Assembly: GCF_905147365.1 (NCBI RefSeq)
Contig: NC_056428.1
Location: forward strand, 5,858,001-5,922,000
Source of the DNA: Aricia agestis
Lineage: Eukaryota; Arthropoda; Insecta; Lepidoptera; Lycaenidae
Length of the DNA stretch: 64,000 nt
Direction of reading: 5' to 3'
Below, in pieces: positions 1 to 10,217 of the stretch. Made by a program: the position numbers and the translations under genes. The notes under the pieces were generated by a model. It made no database searches. It saw only the letters and a program-made list of their open reading frames with translations, and had not been told where the DNA came from. Positions within the stretch are counted from its first letter, which is position 1, and every line of letters starts with the position of its first letter.

Positions 1-145
1 CGTACAAAGAAATGCATAATTTTTTAAGTGTTCGGAAGCACCACCCTGGAACTGAGTTGTCCCATGACATGCCGATCGCGCGATCCGCTGCATTGATATT
101 TGATGCACATATTGCATGACGAAAAATTAAACAACTTGTCAATCA

Positions 146-365
146 TGTACAGCACGTAATTTGCATGTCATTCGCGTCATTCACTACAATAAACGATCAT
201 GCATGAATTACAGCACGTTACGCATGTCGTGCTGAAAAATTAAAGAGTAATTCAATTCAATGTACAGCACGTTGTACAGCACGTAGTTTGCATGTAATTC
301 GCATCATTCACTGCAATACACGATAATTCGTGCATTACAGCACGTAATGCATGTAATGCAGAATT
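146..365. repeat. Two-copy degenerate tandem repeat
   Basis: Two diverged copies, starting near 146 and 261-273, share blocks in the same order: TGTACAGCACGTA, a TTGCATGT-ATTCGC-TCATTCACT block, an ACGAT block, then ATTACAGCACGT. The word CAGCACGT recurs about six times. No coding potential is visible. It may be the edge of a longer satellite or a repetitive element reaching beyond the window start. Confidence 0.6.
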
Positions 366-706
366 ACCGTTTAGCGAGCGCTTTACGTTACGTTGCGTCG
401 TAGCTACGTACATTAGAGTTCAACGTCGTCGCTGCGTTTATTATTATCTACGACTACCTTAGATTTTCGATCAGTTTTATATTTGAATTAAATCTATTAA
501 ATCTTCTATATGATAAATGAGAACTTTTAATTTTATTAGTCACGCTAAATTTCGAGAACGGCTAAACATATTTGGATAATTTTATTTATATTTCTCATTA
601 TATTCGTCCAGGGACGGATTATATTAGGTGGGAAGTGATACGAGGTTCACCGGGTCATCTAGTGTGCAATAGTGTGTGCATTACATAATTATAATATATA
701 AACACA
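366..706. other. No gene seen
   Basis: AT-rich DNA without a usable frame. Around 644-660 there is a GGGTCATCTAGT string like the 3' end of a Helitron-like element; a similar string lies near 38790. Too little remains to define an element. Confidence 0.4.
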
Positions 707-1252
707 ATATATGACGCCCGCTACTAGGTTGCCCCAAAAAAAATTTTTTTTTTATGAAATAAGGGGGCAAACGAGCAAACGGGTCACCTGATGGAAAGCA
801 ACTTCCGTCGCCCATAGACACTCGCAGCATCAGAAGAGCTGCAAGTGCGTTGCCGGCCTTTTAAGAGGGAATAGGGTAATAGGGGAGGGTAGGGAAGGGA
901 AGGGAATAGTTCAGGGTAGGGAAGGGAATAGGGTAGGGGTTAGGGGATTGGGCCTCCGGTAAACTCACTCACTCGGCAAAACACAGCGCAAGCGCTGTTT
1001 CACGCCGGTTTTCCGGTGAGAGCGTGGTATTTATCCGGTCGAGCCGGCCCATTCGTGCCGAAGCATGGGCCTCCCACGTATAAAATTCGTTTATCGAGCT
1101 ATAACTGTACATTTCCTGGATAAAAAGTATCCTATGTTCTTTCACGGAACCCAAAATATCTCCATACCAAATTTCAGCAATATCAGTTCAGCGGTTTAGG
1201 CGTGAAAAGACAGACAGGCAGACACACTTTCGCCCATATTACCCAGTATGGA
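707..1252 (-). mobile_element. Helitron-like F1, split by a SINE-A
   Basis: The minus strand starts TCCATACTGGG at 1252 and continues through the family landmarks: the tract of ACAGACAG type, CGGTTTAGGCGTG, and a TCC-GGATAAAAAGTATCC block. At 1082 it is interrupted by SINE-A. It resumes at 745 with the F1 3' end (ATGACGCCCGC), where the terminal CTAG has decayed to ATAT. Compare the clean copy at 44553-44784. Helitrons move by rolling-circle replication; this copy encodes nothing and must have depended on an autonomous partner. Confidence 0.75.
746..1081 (-). mobile_element. SINE-A retroelement nested in Helitron F1
   Basis: Reading the minus strand: head ATACGTGGGAGGCCCATGC, a region around GGGCCGGCTCGACCGG, a GCGCTTGCGCTG hairpin, a pyrimidine-rich tract of CCCTA and TTCCC words, then a conserved tail with CATCAGGTGACCCG and CTTATTTCATAAA followed by poly-A. 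AAAATT occurs on both sides (740-745 and 1082-1087) and looks like the target-site duplication. No clear pol III A and B boxes were seen, so 'SINE' is based on length, poly-A tail and copy structure. Confidence 0.75.
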
Positions 1253-2287
1253 TTCGTTTGATCGGGTTTTTGGTTACATTTAGAAGAAACGCACTATAAT
1301 GTGGCATGAATGAGACTGCGTTACGCACGATTAGTGTGTATCCACGTTTATATGAAAGTATCGAGGTTGCAATACTTTCTTGCACCTACATAGTTTTATG
1401 AGAGCCGATACACGCGATTGACACACGGATCCAATAGTGGAAACATACGGGCGAGTGTTGTACGGCGTTTCGCCTTTTACGCAGACGCCAAGACAGACTA
1501 AGCTAGGTATTAATATTATTAAGCGTATATGTCTATTACCGCATAAACTGCTCATTTATATCAAATTTGAAATAGAATTGAGAGTCTCCGGAATGGGATG
1601 TAAAACTTTTTATCACGGACAATATCGACGCAACATCTATTTGTGTATCAAAAACGTTTTTTTTTCTTATTTTCCAAGGTAACTTAAGATAAGCCGTAAT
1701 TATCTACTACTGACTGACTACATCAGAAGTTCAAATTTTATAAACTACTTTTAAAATGGCATTAACAGCTAAAGCAATAATTTTAACGTTTGCAGGTGCC
1801 GACATTATTTGTTTTCTACAATGGACCTTTGCCAAGCAGTGGGAAAGTATAGGCTAACAAAAAAACACCTGTTTGACCTATTTCCACTTAACTGGAAAGT
1901 CTCTCAACAGCGTCCATGTTTCATCCTCAGGTATTCATTATTCCAGCGTTATTCTGTACAATATTGATCCGTATGTACACTGAAGTTTATCGATCGCTTA
2001 GGGCACAAAGGAACGGTGCGGTTCGAGTAACGGTACCGTTAAATATGAGATCGTTAAACGTAAGGAAACGTACCTACATTATACGTGTTTGCTGAGGAAT
2101 AATCACTGCCTGTCCTATTATAAAGATATACGCAGCGTGTTTTTTCGCCGTCTTTGTTCGTCATGTGACTTTCTGTGAAACAAAGGTAAGCAGACCATGT
2201 ATTTTCGATATGTAAATTAAGCCACATAGCCTACGAATAATAAAAACTAATTTTATTTAAAATTAAAGGGCCTGCACCTGTTACCTA
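1253..2287. other. No gene seen
   Basis: About 1 kb of unique-looking DNA. Short overlapping frames occur on both strands near 1331-1682, but they lack splice context, domain similarity and consistent composition. I see no repeat boundary. Confidence 0.5.
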
Positions 2288-2447
2288 CAGGCGTAGCATG
2301 GTCACCATAGAAATGGTTTCTTTCTAGAAAGAATAGACAAAATGACAGTTAGACAATATAAATCCGCCATTTTGTCGATAAAATCTGTCAGTATGTCGAT
2401 TCTTCTGTAGAAAGAAACCGTTTCTATGGTGACCAAGCTACGCCTGC
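2288..2447. mobile_element. MITE with ~45-bp terminal inverted repeats
   Basis: The ends CAGGCGTAGCATGGTCACC (2288) and its near-complement, ending ACGCCTG at 2447, form arms of about 45 bp that include an A/T difference and small indels. The 70-bp centre is unrelated on the two sides. Foldback size and lack of coding capacity fit a non-autonomous DNA transposon. The superfamily is not decided, because the flanks give no clear target duplication. Confidence 0.75.
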
Positions 2448-2580
2448 TGGTGGAGAGAAACTGCCGTCGCTCATTACGTCGCTCATGGACACTCATAGCA
2501 TCAGCAGAGATGCAGTTGCGTTGCGGGCTTTTTGAGAGGAAATGCGCCCTCTTCTTGAAGGTTTGCGGGTCGTATACGTT
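2448..2580 (-). mobile_element. Diverged SINE-A tail fragment
   Basis: The order of words (ACTGCCGTCGCTC, ATGGACACTC, GCATCAGCAGAG, GTTGCGTTGCGGGC, TTTGAGAGG) follows the conserved 3' part of SINE-A with many substitutions. It directly abuts the MITE ending at 2447. The head and poly-A tail are missing. Confidence 0.5.
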
Positions 2581-2655
2581 GTGGTAGAAGGATTTTGACC
2601 TACTACATCTGCACTTTCGTTTTTGCGAAAATTTGTTTGACGTTTGAATTATTGT

Positions 2656-2824
2656 AATACAAAATTCTCGTATCATCATATTTGTCAAAATCCTCCTAAA
2701 CGGATGGACAGATTTTGTTAAAACTTTATATGCATATTGGGTAGATCTATGAGAACTAGCCAACATGAATATAATTGTTTATACCCTAAATAAAGCTAGC
2801 GGACAACGTTTGCCGTTCAGCTAG
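2656..2824 (+). mobile_element. Helitron-like F3, diverged copy
   Basis: It shares with 16895-17191 and 24865-25178 the blocks AAAATTCTCGT, TCCT-CTAAACGGATGG, TTTATATGCATAT and a 3' terminus with a CGTTTGCC hairpin half, followed by CTAG (2821-2824) and T. The middle is shorter than in the sister copies. Confidence 0.55.
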
Positions 2825-3493
2825 TATAAGATTAGTTTTACACAATTACCTACTTAATTGCAACACACAGCCTTTTTTTTATAAAATTGGGAAAAAAACG
2901 AGCAAACGAACAACACTTAATTAAGAATAGCAGCCTATTTAAAGTTTAAAATGTTCTCGTTAAAAATACTAGTACCCGCTTGTTTTTGTCCTTATTTTGA
3001 GCGAGTTATCAGGCGGATTGTCATCTGTCTGTATGTTGGTCACGGGCGTATCTCATTAACTTTTGCAACATTGTCGCCTTGCATTTAATGCACAACATTC
3101 ACTGATTTCTGATAATTTAATAACATCGATATGTTTTTAATATTTTAAAAGTTGACAGTACTTTTTCTTCCATTTAAAAGTGGGTGATGGACATAATATT
3201 ATGATGTTGCTTCAAAAATAAAAAAATACAATTTTTAACCCGCAACGATAAAGAAACCTGGGTTTTATAGGTTTGACGTTGTATCTGTCTGTTTGTGTTT
3301 TTGTGTCTGTCCGTGGCATTGCGTCATCCAAACGGATAGACCGATTTTGATCTAGCTCTATTTGATGCTAAATCTAATATATGACATAATTCATCACCAT
3401 TCGCTAGCTCACTCTAGGAAGACTTCAAGTTTTTTCATTTCCTTAATCATACTTGTGTAAATGTTAAAAACATTAAAACATACCTAATGCATT
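2825..3493. other. No gene; LINE-tail-like repeat near 3238-3390
   Basis: Mostly AT-rich. The stretch 3238-3390 (TTAACCCGCAACG, GGTTTTATAGGTTTGACG, (TG)TCTGT words, CCAAACGGATAGACCGATTT) resembles a 3'-end repeat common in lepidopteran genomes. A second piece of the same kind lies at 56990-57066. No open frame accompanies it. Confidence 0.4.
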
Positions 3494-4098
3494 CTGTTGC
3501 CCGCGACTTCGTCCGCGTGGACTTCAGTTTATAGCGCGCGATGTCAACAAAATTGGTGTCAAAAGCTTTTATAAAAAAAACCCTGGTACCCCTTAAATCA
3601 AAACAGCTGTGCAGTGTGCACATATTTCATTTTTTTTTAATTAAACTTTATATTTTATGCCAAATTTTAAAGCTTATTTAGCCCCCCAATTACACCACTT
3701 TACCCATAAACTATTTATCATTGATAGGTTTAAGGTTACGTCACTGCGTATAATATAAAGTACTGACTTATTATATAACGTAAAAAAGAAATAACAATCG
3801 AAACTCTTATGTATGATAATACCACCTCTTATAGAAAGATGTTGGGCAAGCGTTAGCGTGATGTAAAAGATGCACGGCGCCATCTAGTATGAGTTTATGG
3901 AACTAACTTAATTTGAACAAATTTTCGTATTTTCACCCCCGTACAACCCTTTTTTTCCAGTAAAAAAGTAGCCTATGTCCTTTCTCAGGCTTTAGACTAT
4001 CTGTATACAAAATTTCATTACAATCGGTTCGGTAGTTTTGGCGTGAAAGCGAGACAGACAGACAGAGATACCTTCGCATTTATAATATTAGTATAGAT
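3494..4098 (-). mobile_element. Helitron-like F6 element
   Basis: On the minus strand it starts TCTATACTAATATTATAAATG near 4098, passes through CTGTCTGTCTCGCTTTCACG and a 'CCTATGTCC-TTTCTCAGG' block, and ends CGGACGAAGTCGCGGGCAAC near 3494. In related elements this end is followed by AG-CTAG-T; here the last bases have changed. The interior is AT-rich and non-coding. Confidence 0.55.
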
Positions 4099-4597
4099 AT
4101 ACGTGATCTCTGACTTCATTATAAGGAAGCCCCTAAACCTACAATAACATTGAACAATACTTTATTGTACAATTTATTTTACAATAAGATTGAAAGGTGC
4201 GGCAATGTTCAATACTAACCGTAAACCGGGTTTCGTTGTATCCGCTTAGACAATGTTAAATTATCATCCCAGTCATTAAAAGTATAAGATCAAAATGTAA
4301 AGTTTCGCGTGTTCATAATGAGTAATGACCTGCCAATAGGCGCGTAAGCTCAATATGTAATTGGGTTGGACGTGGGTTCGATCCTGTTACATGGGATCAA
4401 ATAATTACTCATCGGTTTTTATTAAGATTAATAATTACAAGTATGACGGCACGTTATTTGGTCTAAAAGTTCAATTAAAATCTAAGGACTAAGTCCATAT
4501 CATAATATGGTATTAATAGACTGGGTAGAACTACATGCCATTGGGACACACGTAGAATACAATAGAAACATAAGGAATACTTAGTTCTAACATACCT
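4099..4597. other. No gene seen
   Basis: Unique-looking AT-rich DNA. A tRNA B-box-like string (GTGGGTTCGATCCTG, near 4373) occurs, but no matching A box or cloverleaf was found around it. Confidence 0.4.
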
Positions 4598-4738
4598 ACT
4601 TACTGGCGCACTCAGAGTGGAACATTATTTACTTAAATGTTATTAATTCAAAATTTTGACATAAGCCCCATACATTATCTGACAAACTCTCCATTAAATT
4701 GAAGGTTAATCGTAATTAAATGTCTCTGAATACGGCTG
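4598..4738. repeat. Inverted-repeat family L, copy a
   Basis: Ends GCGCACTCAGAG at left and CTCTGAATACGGC at right. The core TTTTGACATAAGCCCC-TACATTATCTG and ATTAAATTGAAG is shared with 45497-46057, 47685-47832 and 55785-55908, with related ends at 40866-40985 and 62607-62690. It is non-coding and probably a MITE. Its right end carries the TTA next to which the element at 4742 inserted. Confidence 0.65.
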
Positions 4739-4741
4739 TTA

Positions 4742-4879
4742 GGGCCTGTTTCACCACTTTCCGATAAAGTGCCGAATAGGCTATTCACACCTTTTTTAAC
4801 AGACTATCCATACTTAATTTGTCAAGTAAAGTAGTGGATAGCCTATTCGGCACTTATCAGGAAGTGGTGAAACAGGCCC
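4742..4879. mobile_element. PIF/Harbinger-type MITE with TTA duplication
   Basis: Termini GGGCCTGTTTCACCACTT and AAGTGGTGAAACAGGCCC extend inward through GTGCCGAATAGGCTAT, giving arms of about 45 bp. TTA flanks both sides (4739-4741 and 4880-4882). The 3-bp TTA duplication and GGGCC-type ends suggest PIF/Harbinger. A degraded relative is at 18689-18808. Confidence 0.75.
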
Positions 4880-4881
4880 TT

Positions 4882-5071
4882 AGCGTGTTTACACACACGC
4901 CGCATGCCGCAGCGGCACCGCCACCGCGGCGGCGCCACTGCATATTTATCCTTGTATTTCTATGGGCCCTTTTCACACGGCGCCGCTGCAACGGCGCGCG
5001 GCGGCGACTCTCTACCGCGGCGCGGCGCGCGGCGGTGCCGCGGCGGCGAGCGTGCCGTGTGTAAACACGCT
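4882..5071. mobile_element. GC-rich foldback element
   Basis: The ends AGCGTGTTTACACACACG and TGTGTAAACACGCT are inverted repeats. Between them are GC-rich triplet-like runs (GCCGCAGCGGC, GGCGCGCGGCGGCG) on both sides of a 45-bp AT-richer centre. It abuts the PIF-type MITE at 4742-4879, and the shared TTAG boundary makes the exact insertion point ambiguous. The frame crossing it (4819-5064) follows the repeat composition and is not a gene. Confidence 0.65.
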
Positions 5072-5108
5072 TAGTCTCTTTTTCTGCAAGATGACTCTAA
5101 GATAGATT

Positions 5109-5213
5109 TAGTATATAGGGGGTTTCGGGGGCGATAAATCGATCTAGCTAGGGATCATTTTTAGAAAATGTCATTTACATCGAATACCGAGCGAAGCTCG
5201 GTCAAATAGCTAG
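5109..5213 (+). mobile_element. Helitron-like F2, 3' part
   Basis: Contains AGTATATAGGGGGTTTCGG and GCGATAAATCGATC, then the hairpin ACCGAGC-GAA-GCTCGGT (5186-5202), CAAATAG and a terminal CTAG (5210-5213) followed by T. The 5' part is missing; the copy at 57843 supplies that half of the family. Confidence 0.7.
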
Positions 5214-5573
5214 TTACAATAATTAATGATTTCTGTGACTCCCAAAACACAATTTCTTCGGAAACTTAGCAAGCGGCCAGACTGACATGGTGTGAAGCGA
5301 CCAGAGAAAAAAAATATCCACATATATAACCTCGTTCTTTTTAAAACATGACACTCAAAAGTGAGTGAGACATAATATACTTACTTCCAAGTTCCAGTCC
5401 GGAACTGAACAATATCACCATTAGCAGTCAGCGAGTGCGCCACTTTCTAAGAGACGAGCGACATGTTAATAGGCGTAGTCTAGCCTTTGGTATTAGGCAA
5501 TATGCTGTGTTTACACGTGCTAGTACACTTGGCAAGTTAAATGGTATAAGAAGTAAGACTTAATTATTAAGAA
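5214..5573. other. No gene seen
   Basis: Unique-looking AT-rich sequence between two elements. No inverted or tandem repeat and no frame of interest. Confidence 0.4.
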
Positions 5574-5894
5574 GGCACGAATGGGCCGGCTCGACCGGAT
5601 AAATACCACGTTCTCACAGAAAACCGGCGTGAAACAGCGCTTGCGCTGTGTTTCGCCGAGTGAGAGAGTTTACCGGAGGCCCAATCCCCTAACCCCTACC
5701 CTATTCCCTTCCCTACCCTCAACTATTCCCTTCCCTTCCCCTCCCTACCCTCCCCTATTACCCTATTCCCTCTTAAAAGGTCGGCAACGCACTTGCAGCT
5801 CTTCTGATGCTGCGAGTGTCCATGGGCGACGGAAGTTGCTTTCCATCAGGTGACCCGTTTTCTCGTTTGCCCCCTTATTTCATTAAAAAAAAAA
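5574..5894 (+). mobile_element. SINE-A, head truncated
   Basis: Starts inside the family at GGCACGAATGGGCCGG, lacking the first ~20 bp (ATACGTGGGAGAGCC). It then runs through the hairpin, the CCCTA/TTCCC pyrimidine tract and the conserved tail to poly-A at 5885-5894. The frame spanning it follows the pyrimidine repeats and is not a protein gene. Confidence 0.75.
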
Positions 5895-6384
5895 GACTAT
5901 AAGACCTGATGGACCCAAGTTAAGAGATCGACCCGAAAATCACAATAGGTAATCACAAGAGCTTTAATCTATACTAATATTGCAATAATGTGTCTTTCTT
6001 TGTGTATGAATGTCTGTTATCACTTCACTTATAAGCCGTTAAACTGAAACTTATATATTATATTATGTGATTGTAACTTATATAATAGTTTCTGGTCCGA
6101 TAAACGAATTTTATCCCAACTAAGTTCCTGGCAAAATCTAGTTATCACCTAAATACTTAACAATATTGTCGCCATTGCATAAAGTAATTTTGTGTCAAAA
6201 CTGAGTTTCTTAACAATCTAATCGAGTGATGAAACAGCCTTTCATCAATCATTAAGGCTTGAAGAAATTTCGAAACTCACATTTTTATAGACAATGTCCA
6301 TAAAAGTTCATGAAATCTGTAAAATCGGAGATTCTATTTTATGCAACTGTAGTTAGGTATATGAAGTAGAATACCATGCAATAC
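5895..6384. other. No gene seen
   Basis: AT-rich. Small pieces resembling Helitron or LINE tails (GATAAACGAATTTTATCC near 6100; CAATATTGTCGCCATTGC near 6165) are too short to assign. Confidence 0.35.
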
Positions 6385-6522
6385 TAATGCATTTATCCGG
6401 GATAAAAGATATCCTGTGTTCTTTCCCGGGACTCAAAGTATCTCCATGCCCAGCAAAATCGGCGTGAAGAGGCAACAGACAGACAGACAGACACACTTTC
6501 GCATTTATAATATTAGTATGGA
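6385..6522 (-). mobile_element. Helitron-like F1, 3'-truncated
   Basis: The minus strand begins TCCATACTAATATTATAAATG at 6522, followed by the GTCTGTCTGTCTG tract, the CGCCGATTTTGCTGGG block and the GGATAAAAGATATCC block. It stops before the 3' hairpin and CTAG. Confidence 0.7.
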
Positions 6523-6870
6523 AGTGTGGATTATACAAAAAGTTGGTCAGTGTGTCATAATTAAATAACAAATTGTACAATTAAATACAATTGCCAGCGC
6601 TGGCATACTGTGCAAATAGGTCGTCTCAATAAGGAACAAGAAATCGCCTCATTGGCCCACTGACTTTTTCTGTAATTATAAAAACAAGACGAGACGGTAG
6701 AAAAATTGCTAATCAACTAACGGTATTGGAAAACGCTGCGACGTTGGGTTCTGCACCTGAGTTTCTAGCCAACACCTTTTCTTTATCGCCTCTTTACAGA
6801 ATCGCCACTAAAAATAGCGATAAACGTATTAGCTAGGGGCTCTAGGAAGGGTTATGATTTTGGCAGTCGA

Positions 6871-7118
6871 TTTTTTTAAATAAAATAAGGGGACAAACGA
6901 GCAAACGGGTCACCTGATGGAAAGCAACTTCCGTCGCCCATGGACATTTGCAACATCAGAAGAGCTGCAGGTACGTTGCCGGCCTTTTAAGAGAGAATGG
7001 GGTAATAGGGTAGGGGGGGAGGGTAGGAAGGGGATAGGGTAGGGGATTGGGCCTCCGGTAAACTTACTCACGCGGCGAAACACAGCGCAGGCGTTGTTTC
7101 ACGCCGGTTTTCTGTGAG
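6871..7118 (-). mobile_element. SINE-A, head truncated
   Basis: A poly-T at 6871 (tail, minus orientation) is followed by the CGGGTCACCTGATGG tail, a shortened pyrimidine tract and the GCGAAACACAGCGC hairpin region, ending at TCTGTGAG. The GGGCCGGCTCG head is missing. Confidence 0.7.
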
Positions 7119-7152
7119 CCTGTGATTTAGGTTTGTGCCCTGATGCCCTTGT

Positions 7153-7326
7153 AACCAGTAGCGGCGTTAGGGGAGGGGGGGTCGACGCTGAGCGACCACC
7201 CAAGGCACCAGATAAAAAGGAGCGTAAAGGCAAACAAAAGGGGCGCCAATTTTTTCAGTAAGTACTACCAGCACCTTGGGCGCCGAAGAAATCTCGCCCA
7301 GGGCACAGGTAGTGCTAAAACCGACC
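7153..7326. mobile_element. Probable DNA-transposon remnant (hAT-like end)
   Basis: Contains inverted words CCCAAGGCACC and GCACCTTGGGCG and GGCGCC motifs. The left end CAGTAGCGGCG and the right-hand complement TCGGTTTTAGCACTAC look like degraded hAT-type ends. No target duplication was found, so the class is a guess. Confidence 0.3.
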
Positions 7327-7457
7327 CTACTCGTAATGGATAAATCGTAAAAAAGAAACGGTCTGATTTTAACAAAATATTATAAGTATGTCAATAGATG
7401 GTACTGAGTAGTTATGTCTATTGTGGTAATGATGCCGTGGGTGACATAGGCTATCCG

Positions 7458-7612
7458 TCCATACTAATAATATTATAAATGCGAAAGTGTGTCTGTCGGT
7501 CTTTAACTCTTCACGCTCAAACCGCTGAACCAATTTCGCTGTTGCATGGGGATACTTTTGGTCCCGAAAAAGGACATAGTTTTCATCCCGGATTTAAACT
7601 TATCACTTTTTC
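7458..7612 (+). mobile_element. Helitron-like F1, 3'-truncated
   Basis: Starts TCCATACTAATAATATTATA (one inserted triplet), then GCGAAAGTGTGTCTGTC, CTCTTCACGCTC, AACCGCTGAACC and GGGGATAC. Similarity fades after TCATCCCGGAT. No 3' hairpin. Confidence 0.65.
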
Positions 7613-8165
7613 TACTGCAACTTATTACCCGTTTTCATAATTACTTAATAAAACTTCATCATCAGTAAAATATGGACTATGTGACTTCGTGGTTAATACC
7701 ATAATATAATAAGATAAATCTCGATACGTGATCTACGGAAGTATATCGTGTCACGACGTGGGATTGGAACACGTAGCATCTGATAGGTTCATTGAAAGTT
7801 GTCACGTTACACTACTGAGTTGTACCGTGGGAGAACCTTCGAAAAATCCGAGCTGAAGCTAGAGAACCAACACTCCGGGAGTGCCGTCGGAAGCCGCGCG
7901 ATATAAAAGTATCCTACTACTTCTAGAGGGGTAGGTAAATTATTAATTCCCTCTCTTTCTCCGTGCATGCAAAGTGATAATACTTTAGGATGTGAGAGTT
8001 CACTGTGAAAGTAGCAGCATTGAAAGAGTAATTTCGGTATGGGCATAAATCTGTCCATACAAAAAAAAGCTCTTATAGCGCTGCAACTTTTACAATGGAC
8101 TCTACACAGAGATATAATATGCACCCTAAATCAATTATCTTATCACCTAGTTTTCTTACACCCTG
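7613..8165. other. No gene seen
   Basis: Holds a minus-strand frame (7807-8124) with no recognisable domain, signal or splice context. It is judged non-coding. Confidence 0.4.
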
Positions 8166-8261
8166 TATATGTCGTAGGATGATTTGATAAATCCGTGTTT
8201 TCGCGAAATCCCTAGAATTTTCGCGAAAATTCGATTTATCAAATCATCCTACGACATATAT
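8166..8261. mobile_element. Short foldback (MITE-like)
   Basis: TATATGTCGTAGGATGATTT (8166) and its complement ending at about 8261 give a 28-bp arm pair. Inside them are TCGCGAAAT and TTTCGCGAAAA, so nearly the whole element can fold into one hairpin. Confidence 0.65.
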
Positions 8262-8773
8262 AATATATTAATTCGAGTATTTTCAAAATATCGTATCTAA
8301 TGATCTACCGTTTCTATATCTGTAGGTATTATTATGTAAAGCCAAGCCATATGTTCAGGTTGACAGCAACAACTCCACATTTGTAACCACAAAGCTGGTA
8401 TTACAAAATTTATGATTTCACTTCGGCGTGTCTCGTACGAATTTATCAAGCATACACATCGGAACTTTAGTACCACTTTCGATGTAAAAATACAAGGGTA
8501 TTGTTTTATGAGAATAACAGGTTTTTATTGCGATTTGGGTTATGTATTTTAGGGTTCCGTACAGTATGCTAATGAGATTCCAGGCTATACTTACCTTACT
8601 ATTGAACCTAGAACACGGACTTACAGACGCCGGCAATCTTACGAATTCGCGATCAGGTCACGCTTGTCCCCCATAAAAGTGCACATTACGCTAAAGGAGG
8701 TTTCATTTCAGTTATTAATAAATTATTATTTAATTTTATGTTTTTTTATATCCGCAATGTCATAGCTATATAG

Positions 8774-8856
8774 ATCCAATCCAGCGCTGGCGCACTGTTA
8801 TATTAACGGGACTAATGCACTGGAATGCAATTTGCAAAAAGCGCTGGATTGGATTA
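8774..8856. repeat. Inverted repeat, CCAGCGCTGG family
   Basis: ATCCAATCCAGCGCTGG at left is mirrored by AGCGCTGGATTGGAT at right. The following words (ACTGGATTGGAATAATGTAAAC, split over 8857-8880) recur in diverged form at 60259-60330, so this is a dispersed family. Confidence 0.5.
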
Positions 8857-9072
8857 CTGGATTGGAATAATGTAAACGGACCATAACAGTAAAATACGAG
8901 GAAAACTGGCCACAATAACTAGTTCGTATTACGAAACCTGTCAGTTTAATTCTGTACAATAGTTTAGTGCAAGGCCCCAAAAAACTTACAAGGCTGTAAG
9001 CGCGTTTAGGGTTAGGGTTGTCACTAAAGAGTTGCGTAAGTTTTGCTTAGGATAATATTAATAACACAGATC

Positions 9073-9278
9073 TCCATATTAAATCTCTAAATGCGTGTGT
9101 CGGTCTGTCAGTCTGTTAACTCTTCACGCCCAAACCGCTGAAACGATTATACTGAAATTTGGTATGGAGATACTTTGAGACCCGGCAAAGAGCATAAGTT
9201 TATTTTTATCCCGGAAAAATGTACAGTTCCCGCGTAATTAACGAATTTTGGCGCAACGGAGTTATGGACGTCATCTAA
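9073..9278 (+). mobile_element. Helitron-like F1, near full length
   Basis: Starts TCCATATTAAATC, then AAATGCGTGTGTCGGTCTG, CTCTTCACGCCCAAACCGC, GGAGATACTTTGAGACCCGG and TTTTATCCCGGAAAAATG. The 3' part GGCGCAACGGAGTTATGG gives a weakened hairpin, and CTAA (9275-9278), a valid CTRR, is followed by T. Confidence 0.8.
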
Positions 9279-9340
9279 TTTAATTAAATATAATATTTAT
9301 AGCAGTGTATTATCTCTATTGCTAAGCTTATATAGGGTAT

Positions 9341-9477
9341 TACTTTACTCCAAATCGAGTAAAAATTATCATCTTATCAATCTAATTTCCTTCAAACTTA
9401 CTCGATGCGAGCCGTCGAGCTTTAGTGTGAGTTTTGCGGCCCACACGATAAATTTTACTCGATTTGGAGTAAAAGTA
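9341..9477. mobile_element. Foldback with GAGTAAAA arms
   Basis: Left TACTTTACTCCAAATCGAG and right CTCGATTTGGAGTAAAAGTA are inverted over about 27 bp. Further ACTCG/CGAGT words follow to 9550. The same motif is frequent in the TTAA element at 46613-46965, suggesting a related, shortened element. Confidence 0.6.
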
Positions 9478-9865
9478 TAATAATGCTGAATGTGTGGACG
9501 AAAGCCCAAGCCGTGGTTTTTTACTCTACGTGATTGCTCGATCGAGTAAAACAGTATGTGAGTACTTAGCATATCATTACCAATTAAATATTGCCCCAAA
9601 TACTAAAATTAAACCAATACCAATAATATTATTTTAAGACGCGATACGATGACACAAACATACAATATACATAAACAGCAAAAACATTTTTTTGGCTTCA
9701 CCATCGTCAGATACAAAGTAATAAATTGAATGCTACATTCAAATAAACAATATTTTCGTCAACCCTAACGAACGACAATACTAACTAGCTCTACAAAGTT
9801 AACAATTGCATTGAAGTTTGTATAATTCTTATGACTATTTTTGTTATATTTTATATTATAAAATA
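9478..9865. other. No gene seen
   Basis: AT-rich; continues with isolated ATCGAGTAAAA words to about 9550, then plain sequence. Confidence 0.35.
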
Positions 9866-10217
9866 CTAGACGTTCCGGGCGGCTTCGCCCACATAAATTA
9901 GATATTTCACAGACAAATTAGTCCACAAAAAATTGGCTATAATCCTTCACGTGGTCTATTTCTTATCTGTGCCAAATAACATGAAAATTGCTCGAGTAGT
10001 TCGTGAGAAAAGCCCTTTCAAATAAATTCCCCCGTTTTTTCTACATTTTCCTCTATTTCTTCGCTCTTATTAGTCTTAGCGTGATAAAATATTGCCTATA
10101 GGCTATATAGCCTTCCTCGATAACTAACACTGAAAGAATTTTTCGAATCCGACCAGTAGTTCCTGAGATTAGCGCGTTCAAACAAACAAACAAACTCTGC
10201 CGCTTTATAATAATAGA
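9866..10217 (-). mobile_element. Helitron-like F5 element
   Basis: On the minus strand it begins TCTATTATTATAAAGCGG (10217) with GTTTGTTTGTTTG and GCGCTAATCTCAGG. It ends GGGCGAAGCCGCCC, GGAACGT and CTAG (9866-9869), followed by T. The middle carries a second block (TTTTTCTACATTTTCC and TAGCGTGATAAAATATTGCC). Related copies are at 14228, 37965, 44795 and 55930. Confidence 0.65.

Noticed and set aside
2302..2766. 154-codon minus-strand open frame, the longest in the window
   Set aside because: It runs across a MITE, a SINE-A fragment and a Helitron F3 piece, so its sequence is explained by repeats.
4360..4400. tRNA B-box-like GTGGGTTCGATCCTG
   Set aside because: No A box at the right distance and no cloverleaf stems.
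4819..5064. Arginine/alanine-rich frame
   Set aside because: Produced by the GC-rich foldback at 4882-5071.
7755..7830. Possible tRNA-like relic on the minus strand (TTCCAATCCC)
   Set aside because: Only a weak B-box resemblance. No acceptor stem or A box.
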